Source: CAYXBG01 sp964463145 (lineage in GTDB: Bacteria > Acidobacteriota > UBA6911 > RPQK01 > CBDAPI01). From it: DNA of 34,231 nucleotides. The translations under genes and the position numbers were made by a program. Every line of letters starts with the position of its first letter. The first letter of the stretch is position 1. Under the pieces are notes generated by a model. The model was not told the origin of the DNA. It saw only the letters and a list, made by a program, of their open reading frames with translations, and did no database searches. Positions 34,146 through 34,231 of this stretch are shown piece after piece. The stretch is from the NCBI GenBank assembly GCA_964463145.1, contig CAYXBG010000012.1, forward strand, positions 1 through 34,231, in the 5' to 3' direction.

Positions 34146-34231
34146 TCAGAAGTTGAGTGCGATACCGCCTCGCACGGATCTAGGCTGTTGGACAAGAACG
34201 ATGTCACCCTCGGTGCCCTGTACACCTCCTA
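34146..34231 (-). CDS. C-terminal end of a possible outer-membrane beta-barrel protein, cut by window edge
   Basis: On the minus strand, 27 codons run from the edge to TGA at 34146-34148, ending QPRSVRGGIALNF. A terminal Phe with alternating hydrophobic residues is the usual sorting signal of outer-membrane barrels such as TonB-dependent receptors. The rest of the gene lies outside the window, so this is a weak call. The other two minus frames contain stops or do not end like a protein. Its place beside an ExbBD set fits a TonB-dependent receptor, by inference. Confidence 0.4.
   Translation of the reverse strand, partial: GGVQGTEGDIVLVQQPRSVRGGIALNF

Overview
This window looks like a chromosomal segment of an uncultured, diderm (outer-membrane-bearing) bacterium. 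Evidence for an outer membrane includes a periplasmic HtrA protease, dTDP-rhamnose and WaaE-like glycosyltransferase genes, and an ExbB/ExbD energy-transduction set. The Hfq-like protein (N-terminal extension, 'KHSI' in place of KHAI) and the NtrC/PAS-GAF kinase pair remind me of Acidobacteriota. That assignment is inference only; a marker-gene tree would be needed to settle it. Base composition looks even throughout. I see no insertion sequences, CRISPR array, rRNA, tRNA or obvious transferred island. Coding density is high, with many stop/start overlaps and frequent GTG or TTG starts.

Layout. 1-1104: end of a DegP/DegQ-type protease. 1253-1981: lipoyl/octanoyl transferase of the LplA/LipM fold. 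1978-3858 (minus): a beta-lactamase-fold membrane protein whose catalytic motifs are altered. 4017-8507: heat-shock and translation operon hrcA-grpE-dnaJ-prmA-rsmE, with dnaK missing from its usual place. 8518-11232 (minus): B12-dependent ribonucleotide reductase nrdJ, preceded by what looks like a tandem NrdR operator. 11613-14639: yggS, then divergent tmk and holB, then a small TPR protein. 14817-16115: hfq-like gene and pdxA.

16136-26816 is one long minus-strand run, transcribed in the order pta, eno, two GT2 glycosyltransferases, a GT4 glycosyltransferase, rfbA, rfbB, rfbD, smpB, pepA and a degenerate Fic-domain protein. Several neighbours overlap, so translational coupling between central metabolism, surface-glycan synthesis and protein quality control is plausible. 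rfbC is not in the window.

26984-33879 (minus): a PDZ-containing multi-pass histidine kinase and its sigma54-type response regulator, followed by exbB-exbD-exbD-TPR under its own likely promoter. At the right edge the last 27 residues of another minus-strand protein end in an outer-membrane-like 'ALNF' terminus.

Most of the window is ordinary housekeeping. The items most worth a second look are the Fic-fold protein with every catalytic-loop residue replaced, the beta-lactamase-fold protein with SxxK changed to SISE, the tandem NrdR boxes, the dnaK-less heat-shock operon, and the PDZ kinase beside an ExbBD-TPR set. I did not find a clearly new multi-gene defence or mobile system.
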